From NCBI GenBank assembly GCA_009845425.1, contig VXZQ01000003.1, positions 1-64,000 on the forward strand: a stretch of DNA of 64,000 bases. The letters run 5' to 3'. Positions within the stretch are counted from its first letter, which is position 1. Each line of letters opens with the position of its first letter. Of the stretch, positions 57,002-64,000 are shown piece after piece. The notes beneath the pieces were generated by a model. The model was not told where the DNA came from. It made no database searches and saw nothing but the letters and a program-made list of their open reading frames with translations. The translations under genes were made by a program, and so were the position numbers. Origin of the DNA: Holophagales bacterium (GTDB lineage: Bacteria; Acidobacteriota; Thermoanaerobaculia; Multivoradales; Multivoraceae).

Positions 57002-59074
57002 TCAGCGCCGGGCGAGCTCACTCAGCTTGCGGCGCACGGACTCGACGTTCTCCTCGTCGTTGATCGCCAGTGCCTGCTCGTAGGCCTCCCTGGCTCGCTG
57101 CGAATCGCCAAGTGCCACGTAGACATCGCCGAGGTGCTCCAGAATCGTGGAGTCCCGGGGCACGAGCTGGTTCGCCCGTTCGAGGTGACGCCGGGCCTGC
57201 TCGAACTCGCCGAGCCGGAACAGAGCCCAACCCAGGGAGTCCACGAAGGCGCCGTTGTTCGGGTCGAGATCGACCGCGCGGCGAATGAGCTCGAGTGCCT
57301 GCTCCAGGTTCTCCCCGTTGTCCGCCCACATGTACCCGAGGTAGTTCATCGCGTGGCTGTTCTCGGGCTGGAGTGCAAGGACCGCCTGGAACTGATCGGC
57401 CGCTTCGTCGTAGCGCCGGCTGCGTTCGTAGGCCTCTCCGAGCTGGAACCGCAGCGCCGCCCGCAGGGTGTTTTTCTCCACGTCGAGTCCCGTCTCGGCG
57501 CCGGCGTCGATACGCGCCAACGCCCGCAGGAGGAAGGGAATGGACTCACTGAAGCGTCCCTGTTCGCGGCAGGACTCGGCGACCAGCATGAGGCGCCGGA
57601 CCTCTCCGTTCGCGACCAGGTTCTCGTAGATCCGCAACGCGAGTCTGTCCGCGCCCAGGTCGAAGTAGAGCCGCGCCTTCTTGACCAGCGCCGGCAACTC
57701 CGGCTCGCCGTCGTCATTCTCCCTGAGCAACCGGTCGTTCGCGACGATGTCCCGCCGTAGCAGCGCCATGGCCCTTCGCTTCCGGCCGGCTTCGGCCAGC
57801 AGCTCGGCCTGGCTCAGAACGAGTTCGGCGGACTCCCCGGCTCGCTTCTCCTCGGCTGCCAGCACCTCCAGTGCCCTGTCTACCTCTCCCAACTGGCGCA
57901 AGGCCTCGACGAGCAGGCTGAGCCCGAGATCGCTCGACTGCGCACCCTCAGCGGTACTTCGGTCGGCGCGATCCACCAGCGTCTGGCCGATGTCCCTGAT
58001 CCGGCTCCACTCACCCTCACGCATCAGCAGGGGCACCAGTTCGCGTACGATCCGGGGATCGTCCCGCGATTCCCGTCTGAGGTCCTCGAACAGTTCGATC
58101 GCTTCCGACCTCTGATCCGACTCGGCCAGTATCCTCGCCTCCAGGAGGCGGGCGCTAGGGTTCGCGCGGGCCGCGCGAGGCAGCGCGCGCAAGCGGTCCA
58201 GCGCCTCCGCGAGATCTCCCGCCCGCTGCTGCGGAGTCCGCCCCCGGGCAACGCCGCGACGGAAGTACTCCTCCGCCAGGGCGCCGCGCACCGGGACGCT
58301 CTCCGGCTGCTCGGCGACGGCGCCCTCGAGCAGTTCAATGGCTTCCGTGTGGTTGCCCCGCTGGCTCTCACGGTGAGCCAGCTCCATCCTGGCTTCGAGC
58401 GAGAGGCCGTCGAGCCGGAGCATCTCGTTCCGGACTTCTTCGGCTCGGTCTTCCTGACCCGCACGCCGGAAGGCATCGACCAGCAGGCCCTGGAGCTGCC
58501 GATGGCCATTGTGGTAGCTGACGAGTTCCTCGAGCACCGAGGCGGCCTCCTCGTACTCCTCCAGTCTCTCCCGGATCCGGTAGAGCAGCATCATGCCCTC
58601 GATGTCGCTCGGGGCGAGGCGGCGGAGGCGCTCCAGCGCCTCGAGCGCCTGATCGAGCACCTCGCCGAGCTGGCCGCCACCTCCTCTGGGCAGGCTGACA
58701 AGAACACTCGCGTGGGCGCGGAGCACGTCCACGTCGTCCGGCGCGAGACGGTAGGCGACGGCCGTGTGTTCCGCCGCCTCGTCGAAGCGGCGCAGCTTCT
58801 CGGCCAGGAACTCCGCCAGACCGATCCGGAGGAAGGGAGCGTCAGGATCCGCGGCCACGGCCCGTTCGAAGAGATCGAGGGCCTCGTCTACGCGGTCCGG
58901 TTCAGCAGCCAGCAGCCGCGCCGCGGTGAACAGGAACGGTCCGCTCTCGGTGGCTGCCGCGGCGGTTTCCTGCGCCTGAGTCTGCTGCGCTCCGAGGCAA
59001 AGCAGGGCTACCGGCACGGCAGCCCGCAACGCGCGGCCCGAAAGGGACCGGAAACCTGCTTCCCGATGGTCCAT
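57002..59074 (-). CDS. Exported TPR-repeat protein
   Basis: The 690-residue protein has a signal peptide (about 1-35, AAVPVALLCLGAQQTQAQ) and then tetratricopeptide repeats over nearly its whole length. Among them are AAVADPDAPFLRIGLAEFLAEKL, LFRLGEFEQARRHLERANQLVP and YVALGDSQRAREAYEQALAIN. It is probably a periplasmic scaffold. It heads the LolB-like/ispE/prs operon, with 19 bases between its stop and the next ATG. A specific role cannot be assigned. Confidence 0.88.
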   Translation of the reverse strand: MDHREAGFRSLSGRALRAAVPVALLCLGAQQTQAQETAAAATESGPFLFTAARLLAAEPDRVDEALDLFERAVAADPDAPFLRIGLAEFLAEKLRRFDEAAEHTAVAYRLAPDDVDVLRAHASVLVSLPRGGGGQLGEVLDQALEALERLRRLAPSDIEGMMLLYRIRERLEEYEEAASVLEELVSYHNGHRQLQGLLVDAFRRAGQEDRAEEVRNEMLRLDGLSLEARMELAHRESQRGNHTEAIELLEGAVAEQPESVPVRGALAEEYFRRGVARGRTPQQRAGDLAEALDRLRALPRAARANPSARLLEARILAESDQRSEAIELFEDLRRESRDDPRIVRELVPLLMREGEWSRIRDIGQTLVDRADRSTAEGAQSSDLGLSLLVEALRQLGEVDRALEVLAAEEKRAGESAELVLSQAELLAEAGRKRRAMALLRRDIVANDRLLRENDDGEPELPALVKKARLYFDLGADRLALRIYENLVANGEVRRLMLVAESCREQGRFSESIPFLLRALARIDAGAETGLDVEKNTLRAALRFQLGEAYERSRRYDEAADQFQAVLALQPENSHAMNYLGYMWADNGENLEQALELIRRAVDLDPNNGAFVDSLGWALFRLGEFEQARRHLERANQLVPRDSTILEHLGDVYVALGDSQRAREAYEQALAINDEENVESVRRKLSELARR

Positions 59075-59125
59075 GGAGCGCCCAAGGGTAACACTCTCCC
59101 GCGCCCACTTCGGCCGTCCAGACTC

Positions 59126-59154
59126 TTTACCGGGACCGCCGCCCGGGTTAGAAT
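59126..59154 (+). promoter_or_regulatory. Promoter of the HU-family gene
   Basis: -35 TTTACC (59126-59131), 17-base spacer, -10 TAGAAT (59149-59154). Transcription should start near 59161, giving a leader of about 57 bases that ends in a strong AGGGAGGAGG Shine-Dalgarno. Confidence 0.65.
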
Positions 59155-59217
59155 CGACGGTCCACGTCGGGTCGTGGCCGGTCGTTTCGGCCGACGGATT
59201 CAGGGAGGAGGCGCGAG

Positions 59218-59484
59218 ATGATCAAGGCGGACATCGTCAACCGGGTCGCGGAGAACTCCGACCTTCCCCGGGTCAAGGCGGCGCGCGCCGTCGACACGAT
59301 CCTCGGCGCGATGAAGGACGCTCTCGGCGACGGCAAGCGCATCGAGTTGCGAGGTTTCGGCGTCTTTCAGGTACGCGATCGCAAGCGCGGCGTGGGCCGC
59401 AATCCCAAGACCGGGGTCGAGGTGACGATCTCCCCCGGAAAGACGGTTCGCTTCAAGCCCGGCAAGGAACTCAAGAACCTCTAG
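59218..59484 (+). CDS. HU/IHF-family nucleoid DNA-binding protein
   Basis: The 88-residue protein begins IKADIVNRVAENSDLPRVKA, has RIELRGFGVFQVRDRKRGVGRNPKTG for the DNA-binding arm, and ends VRFKPGKELKNL. This is the full HU/IHF pattern with the conserved proline in RNPKTG. It is monocistronic, with a good promoter and Shine-Dalgarno. Its stop codon directly abuts the convergent dtd stop. Confidence 0.95.
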   Translation: MIKADIVNRVAENSDLPRVKAARAVDTILGAMKDALGDGKRIELRGFGVFQVRDRKRGVGRNPKTGVEVTISPGKTVRFKPGKELKNL

Positions 59485-59922
59485 CTAGAAGTCCAGCACG
59501 AAGGTGACCGGTCCATCGTTGACCAGGTCCACCCGCATCCGCGCTCCGAAACGCCCGCACTCCACCCGCACGCCGGCAGCCTCCAGTCGACGGCGGAGTT
59601 CCTGGAGCAGGGGCTCGGCCACCTCCGGCGGCGCGGCCCGGTCGAACGACGGACGCCTCCCCTTGCGCGTCGACGCGGCCAGCGTGAACTGGGATACGAG
59701 GAGTATCGACCCGCCCGACCGGCGCACGTCGAGGTTCATGCGCCCCCGCTCGTCGTCGAAGAACCGGAGCCCGACCAACTTGGCCGCGGCCGCCTCGACC
59801 TCATCCAGACCGTCGCCGACTTCCACGCCGGCAAGGACCACCATGCCGGCGCCTGTCTTCCCCACCGACCGGCCGTCGACCGAGACCTCGGCTCCCGCCA
59901 CCCGCTGCACGACCAGCCGCAT
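59485..59922 (-). CDS. dtd: D-aminoacyl-tRNA deacylase
   Basis: It hydrolyses D-amino acids mischarged on tRNA. The 145-residue protein from the ATG at 59920-59922 begins RLVVQRVAGAEVSVDGRSVG. It shows LLVSQFTLAASTRKGRRPSFDRA and VDLVNDGPVTFVLDF, containing the SQFTL and NxGPVT cross-subunit active-site motifs. Convergent with the HU gene with no gap. Confidence 0.95.
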   Translation of the reverse strand: MRLVVQRVAGAEVSVDGRSVGKTGAGMVVLAGVEVGDGLDEVEAAAAKLVGLRFFDDERGRMNLDVRRSGGSILLVSQFTLAASTRKGRRPSFDRAAPPEVAEPLLQELRRRLEAAGVRVECGRFGARMRVDLVNDGPVTFVLDF

Positions 59923-60001
59923 GCAGGGGACACTACGCCAGGCTCGCGCCGGGCATCCGGCCGACTGCAGAATCAGCGACAACTCCGCTGCCAGATGGAC
60001 C

Positions 60002-60007
60002 TACAAT
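60002..60007 (+). promoter_or_regulatory. -10 box upstream of ssb
   Basis: TACAAT at 60002-60007 predicts a start near 60014 and a leader of about 80 bases that includes a CCAGA-CCCC-TCTGG hairpin and ends with AGAGAGGAAG before the ssb ATG. The -35 is weak. Confidence 0.45.
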
Positions 60008-60094
60008 GGGTTTCCGCCAGACCCCTCTGGGGTACGCCCCCGGCGCTACGACGCACCACGCACTGAACGCCAATGAGAGAGGAAGAAACAGAGC

Positions 60095-60538
60095 ATGCTC
60101 AACAAAGTGATCCTGATCGGCCGCCTCGGCAACGATCCTGAAATCCGAACCACCCAGTCCGGCCAGACGCTCGCCACCTTCAACGTCGCCACCAACCGCC
60201 GCTGGCGCGACCGCGACGGGAATCGCCAGGAAGAAACGGAATGGCATCGCATCGTTTGCTGGGGCAGGCAGGCAGAGGTGGCAGGCCAGTACCTCAACCG
60301 AGGCAAGCTCGTCTCCGTCGAGGGACGGTTGCAGACCCGCTCCTGGGACGACCAGCAGACCGGTCAGAAGCGTTTCATGACCGAGATCGTCTGCGACAAC
60401 TTCCAGATGCTGGGCAGTCGCGCCGACAACCAGGGCCAGCAGGGCTACGGGGGCCAGAGCCGCCGCGAACAGCCCCAGTCCGCGCCTCCCGACCAGGGCT
60501 TCGACGCCAGCGAACAGGACGACGACATCCCGTTCTAG
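60095..60538 (+). CDS. ssb: Single-stranded DNA-binding protein
   Basis: The 147-residue protein has the OB-fold typical of bacterial SSB ([57 protein letters not shown]). A Gln/Gly-rich linker and the acidic tip DDDIPF that recruits repair and replication proteins follow. It is not beside rpsF, its frequent location. Its stop and the convergent mutS stop share the same CTAG. Confidence 0.97.
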   Translation: MLNKVILIGRLGNDPEIRTTQSGQTLATFNVATNRRWRDRDGNRQEETEWHRIVCWGRQAEVAGQYLNRGKLVSVEGRLQTRSWDDQQTGQKRFMTEIVCDNFQMLGSRADNQGQQGYGGQSRREQPQSAPPDQGFDASEQDDDIPF

Positions 60539-63255
60539 GGCTTCACGCCAAGCCGGCTCTGCAGCGTCTGGAGCAGGTTCAGGGCGGCGAGGGGCGTCAG
60601 CTGGTCCACGTCGACCGCCTTCAGCGCCTCGATCACGGCCTCGTCCTCGCCGCCCCATAGCGCAAGCTGGTCCGCGCCCTGACTTGGCGGCGCTCCGGAA
60701 ACACCGTCGACGACCCGGGGCTTGCCGGAGAAGCTGTATTGCTGCGACTCGATGTTCGAGAGCACCGCGGCGGCGCGCTCGATGACCTCGCTGGGCACCC
60801 CGGCCAGGCGGGCCACGTGCAGACCGTACGACTTGTCGGCTCGACCTTCCATCACCCGGTGCAGGAACAGAATCTGGTCCTGCCACTCCTTCACCGCCAT
60901 TCGCGAGTTCCTGACCCGTGAAAGCGTCGCCGGCAGCCCGGTGAGTTCGTGGTAGTGGGTGGCGAAGAGGGCCAGCGAGCCGTTGTGCTCGTGCAGGCGT
61001 TCGATGATGGCCCATGCCAGGGAGAGACCGTCGTAGGTCGACGTGCCCCGGCCGACTTCGTCCAGAACAACCAGGCTGTCCGGCGTCGCGTGACGCAGGA
61101 TGTTCGCAGTCTCGACCATCTCGACCATGAACGTCGATTCGCCGCGGGCCAGGTCGTCGCTTGCGCCAACGCGGGTGAAGATACGGTCGACCAGGCCGAT
61201 CTCGGCGCTCTGCGCGGGGACGAAACACCCCGCGTGAGCCATCAGCACGATCAGCGCCGTCTGCCGAAGATAGGTCGACTTGCCGCCCATGTTGGGGCCG
61301 GTCAGCAGGATGATCTGTTCCCGGTCCCGGTCGAGGCGAACGTCGTTCGGCACGAAGCCGGAAGCGCCCCGGACGGCCGCCGTCGATCGTTCGACCACGG
61401 GATGGCGTCCCTCGCGGATCTCGATCCTGCCTGATGTGGCCAGCATGCGGGGGCGAACGTAGTCGTAGCGGCCGGCAACTTCCGCCAGAGCCGTCAGACT
61501 GTCGAGCCGCGCCAGCGCCCGCGCCAGGGTGAGCAGCCGCGACACCTCCCGGGCGGCCTCGGCCCGGAGCGACTCGAAAATCTCCTGTTCCAACGCTAGC
61601 TGGCCGCTCTCGGCGCCCAGGATCTGCTGTTCCAGCTTCTTCAGGTCCTCCGTGACGTAGCGTTCGGCGTTCGTCAGGGTCTGCCGGCGCACGTAGTGCT
61701 CCGGAACGCGCTCCTGCTGGGTCTTGCGCACCTCCAGGTAGTAGCCGAAGACCCGGTTGTAGCCGACCTTCAGCGAGGGGATCCCCGTCGCCTCCCGCTC
61801 GCCGGCCTCCAGAGCCGCTATGTGCCCCTTGCCGTCCCGCGCCAGAGACCGGAGCCGGTCGAGTTCAGGATCGACGCCGGCCGCGATCACGCCGCCATCG
61901 TTCAGCGAACCCGGCGCCTCCGCCAGTATCGCGTCGAATCTCGTCCGCAGCTCGGGCAGCACGTCCGTCGTCCCCAGGCGGGCGAGAAGGTCTGCATCCA
62001 GTTCGGCAACGGCCGCGAGCGTGGCAGGGGCGTCGCGCAGCGTGTCGCGCAGGGCCGCCGCCTCACGCGGAGTGATCCGCCCCAGGACGAGCCGCGACGT
62101 CAGGCGCTCCAGGTCGGCCATGCCCCTGAACCGCGAGCGGAGCGACTCTCGGAGCGGGATGTTCCGAAGCAGCACGTCGACCGCGTCGTGACGCTCCCGC
62201 AGGGCGCCGGCGTCGCGCAGCGGCCGGCTCAGCCAGCGCCGCAACGCCCGGGCTCCGGGCCCCGTGCGCGTGAGGTCGAGGACGTCGACAAGGGTCCGTC
62301 CGCCCTGGTGCTGGAGGTGACGAAAGACCTCAAGATTGCGCAGCGTCGTGTCGTCCACCACCACACAACGGTCGTCGTGCTGAACTTCGAGACCCGTCAC
62401 GTGATCGATCTCCGACCTGGCTGCGTGGCGCGCGTACTCCAGCACGAGGGCCGCGGCGGCGACCGCGGCCTCGCCCTCCACCAGGCCGAATCCGCGCAGA
62501 TTCTCGACCTGAAACTGCCGGCGCAAGGCCCGCTCCGCGGAGGCCGAACGCGGCGCCTCCGAGCCGTCGACCTCTGTGTGCGGGACTCCGGCCCGATCGA
62601 TCCAGGCCGGAAGCTGTCCGCCCGGATCGGCGCCTCCCCTCTCGAAGTCCCCGCCGCACGTGAGAACCTCGCGTGGCGCGAGCCGTTCGAGATCGTCCAC
62701 CGCGAGCGCCGCGTCCGGCCAGCGGCGCACGAAGAACTCTCCGGTAGAAACGTCGAGGAACGCGCCGGCGCCTGCCCCGCCGTTGAAGCGAATCCCGGCA
62801 AGGTAGTTCGGCCGGTTCTGATCGAGCATCTCCAGATCGCTGATCGTTCCCGGCGTCACGATCCGTGTCACTTCCCGGCGCACGAGTCCCCGGGCCTGCG
62901 CCGGATCCTCGACCTGATCGCAGACCGCGACCTTGTAGCCCGCGTCGAGCAGCCTGGCGATGTAGGACTCGACCGAATGGTGCGGCACCCCGCACATCGG
63001 CGCCTCGCTAGCGGTTCCCTTCTGGCGCGCGGTGAGGGCGACGTCGAGTACCGGCGCGGCGGTCGTGGCGTCCTCGAAGAACAGCTCGAAGAAGTCGCCC
63101 ATCCGGTACAGCAGGATCGCGTCCGGATACTCCGCCTTGACCGTCAGGTAGTGGCGGAGCATCGGCGTAAGCGCCGCGATGTCCCGGGCCGGGCCGGCCG
63201 ATCGACCGGCGCGTGTCCGTGAATCCCCCGCGTTCTTTGCAGCGCTCCCGTCCAC
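60535..63255 (-). CDS. mutS: DNA mismatch repair protein MutS
   Basis: Recognises mismatches. The 906 residues show the mismatch-binding domain with [14 protein letters not shown] (Phe-x-Glu), [30 protein letters not shown] (in parts), the core and clamp domains, Walker [19 protein letters not shown]-like [16 protein letters not shown], and [20 protein letters not shown]. This is the full-length MutS1 type. About 30 extra residues precede the usual start. GTG at 63253-63255 is used, with no Shine-Dalgarno; a -10 box lies 11 bases upstream. mutL is not in the window. Confidence 0.97.
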   Translation of the reverse strand: MDGSAAKNAGDSRTRAGRSAGPARDIAALTPMLRHYLTVKAEYPDAILLYRMGDFFELFFEDATTAAPVLDVALTARQKGTASEAPMCGVPHHSVESYIARLLDAGYKVAVCDQVEDPAQARGLVRREVTRIVTPGTISDLEMLDQNRPNYLAGIRFNGGAGAGAFLDVSTGEFFVRRWPDAALAVDDLERLAPREVLTCGGDFERGGADPGGQLPAWIDRAGVPHTEVDGSEAPRSASAERALRRQFQVENLRGFGLVEGEAAVAAAALVLEYARHAARSEIDHVTGLEVQHDDRCVVVDDTTLRNLEVFRHLQHQGGRTLVDVLDLTRTGPGARALRRWLSRPLRDAGALRERHDAVDVLLRNIPLRESLRSRFRGMADLERLTSRLVLGRITPREAAALRDTLRDAPATLAAVAELDADLLARLGTTDVLPELRTRFDAILAEAPGSLNDGGVIAAGVDPELDRLRSLARDGKGHIAALEAGEREATGIPSLKVGYNRVFGYYLEVRKTQQERVPEHYVRRQTLTNAERYVTEDLKKLEQQILGAESGQLALEQEIFESLRAEAAREVSRLLTLARALARLDSLTALAEVAGRYDYVRPRMLATSGRIEIREGRHPVVERSTAAVRGASGFVPNDVRLDRDREQIILLTGPNMGGKSTYLRQTALIVLMAHAGCFVPAQSAEIGLVDRIFTRVGASDDLARGESTFMVEMVETANILRHATPDSLVVLDEVGRGTSTYDGLSLAWAIIERLHEHNGSLALFATHYHELTGLPATLSRVRNSRMAVKEWQDQILFLHRVMEGRADKSYGLHVARLAGVPSEVIERAAAVLSNIESQQYSFSGKPRVVDGVSGAPPSQGADQLALWGGEDEAVIEALKAVDVDQLTPLAALNLLQTLQSRLGVKP

Positions 63256-63266
63256 GGACGGTCGCC

Positions 63267-63274
63267 AGTATAGT
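63267..63274. promoter_or_regulatory. Shared symmetric -10 box between mutS and tsaB
   Basis: AGTATAGT provides TATAGT for tsaB (plus, 63269-63274, 8 bases before its ATG) and TATACT for mutS (minus, 63267-63272, 11 bases before its GTG). The whole intergenic gap is 27 bases and contains no Shine-Dalgarno in either direction. Confidence 0.5.
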
Positions 63275-63282
63275 GAGCGGCC

Positions 63283-63996
63283 ATGCCTTCCGGGCCGCTG
63301 CTCGCCTTCGACACCGGCTCACCCGTCGTCAGCGTAGCGCTCGCTCTACCCGATCGGGTCGACACGCTCGCCACACCTCAGGGCCGTTCGTCGCGCGAAC
63401 TGATCGCGATGATCCACGAACTGCTGGCAGGCGCGGGTCTCGAAGCCCACGACCTGGAGGGAATCGGGGCGGCCAGGGGTCCGGGCAGCTTCACCGGCCT
63501 GCGGGTTGGCCTGGCCACCGCGATCGGCCTGCACCAGGCCTCCGGAGTGCGCGCGGGCGCGGTGTCCACCTTCGAGGTCCTGGCCTCGCATTACGCCGAG
63601 CGGACCGCCGTTCCGGCCCGTGTGGTCCTGGCGGTCGTCGACGCGCACCGGGACCGCTGGTTCACCCAGCGCGTGCGGCTGGGAACCGACGGTACGGCCC
63701 GGTCCGACGGGCCGTCTGTGATCACAAGCCGAGCCGACCTGGAGCGCAGCGCGATCCCTCTCGTCGGCCACGGAGTATCCGCTCTGGAGCTTCCGGCCGG
63801 CTCGGTCGAGGCGACGGAACTCGCCCCGAACCTGCTGCTCCGGATGCGGAACGGTGACTTCCCCTGGGGTTTCTCGTCGCTCGTCGAGCCTCTCTACCTG
63901 CGCCCGCCCGCGACGAGTGGGCCCAAGCTGGTACGCTCAAACCAGGCCACGCGGAAGGCCGGCGAACGACCACGAAGGGAGGCGCGCACCGAATGA
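63283..63996 (+). CDS. tsaB: tRNA t6A modification protein TsaB
   Basis: TsaB is the non-catalytic ASKHA-fold partner of TsaD in making t6A37 of ANN-decoding tRNAs. The 237-residue protein begins LLAFDTGSPVVSVAL and has the diagnostic IGAARGPGSFTGLRVGLATAIGL. A probable rimI start overlaps its stop as ATGA, the usual tsaB-rimI order. The C-terminal 30 residues are basic and look unconserved. Confidence 0.94.
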   Translation: MPSGPLLAFDTGSPVVSVALALPDRVDTLATPQGRSSRELIAMIHELLAGAGLEAHDLEGIGAARGPGSFTGLRVGLATAIGLHQASGVRAGAVSTFEVLASHYAERTAVPARVVLAVVDAHRDRWFTQRVRLGTDGTARSDGPSVITSRADLERSAIPLVGHGVSALELPAGSVEATELAPNLLLRMRNGDFPWGFSSLVEPLYLRPPATSGPKLVRSNQATRKAGERPRREARTE

Positions 63997-64000
63997 GCGA
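63993..64000 (+). CDS. Start of the next gene, probably rimI, cut by window end
   Basis: ATG AGC GA begins in a four-base ATGA overlap with the tsaB stop and is preceded by an AAGGGAGG Shine-Dalgarno. Only the first codons are in the window. The rimI guess rests on common gene order alone. Confidence 0.35.

Overview
The window is a GC-rich chromosomal segment from a diderm bacterium, almost entirely housekeeping DNA. The mix points to Acidobacteriota or a neighbouring phylum: CarD, bactofilin, a FecR-type DUF6600 protein, a cohesin-like lipoprotein, a TolC-type channel, an NtrY-like kinase and an ispE-tRNA-prs-rplY-pth cluster with a LolB-like lipoprotein. The phylum is an inference; there is no rRNA here. 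Base 1 is a real contig edge, because priA runs into a C/G homopolymer. I see no prophage, insertion sequence, CRISPR array or defence island.

Layout. 1-3.5 kb: priA (3' end missing), a small membrane/zinc-ribbon protein and carD with a near-ideal promoter. 3.6-7.2 kb: tRNA-Leu, a TolC-like protein and a SulP transporter. 7.3-15.4 kb: purC, alr-dnaB, an outer-membrane protein, a crotonase, feoAB and three tRNAs. 15.4-24 kb: yraN, cysS, a lipoprotein, def, the repeat-bearing DUF6600 protein, thiE-lspA-rluD, bactofilin and tRNA-Gly. 24-27.6 kb: AIM24-family protein, glutaminyl cyclotransferase, MscS channel.

27.6-43.0 kb is one minus-strand run: a 155-aa membrane protein, uvrB, uvrC, RNase P RNA, an LD-carboxypeptidase, recG, a glycosyltransferase, scpA, scpB, rluB, cmk and an NtrY-like kinase. 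Most neighbours overlap by 1-14 bases, usually as ATGA. 43.0-48.2 kb holds a class A penicillin-binding protein and a membrane sulfatase-fold protein. 48.2-59.1 kb is a second minus-strand run: TPR protein, LolB-like lipoprotein, ispE, tRNA-Gln, prs, rplY, pth, hppA, rpsF, a 26-codon mini-ORF, rpsR, rplI and a methyltransferase. 59-64 kb: HU, dtd, ssb, mutS, tsaB and the first codons of the next gene.

I found no wholly new multi-gene system. The unusual signals concern gene expression. Two genes (alr and a methyltransferase) are best explained by CTG start codons with good Shine-Dalgarno sequences. Several genes have a -10 box only 8-12 bases before the start and no Shine-Dalgarno, which suggests leaderless mRNAs; two divergent pairs appear to share one symmetric -10 box. 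An uncharacterised arginine-rich mini-ORF lies between rpsF and rpsR. RNase P RNA is embedded in an operon, with the next start codon directly at its 3' end.
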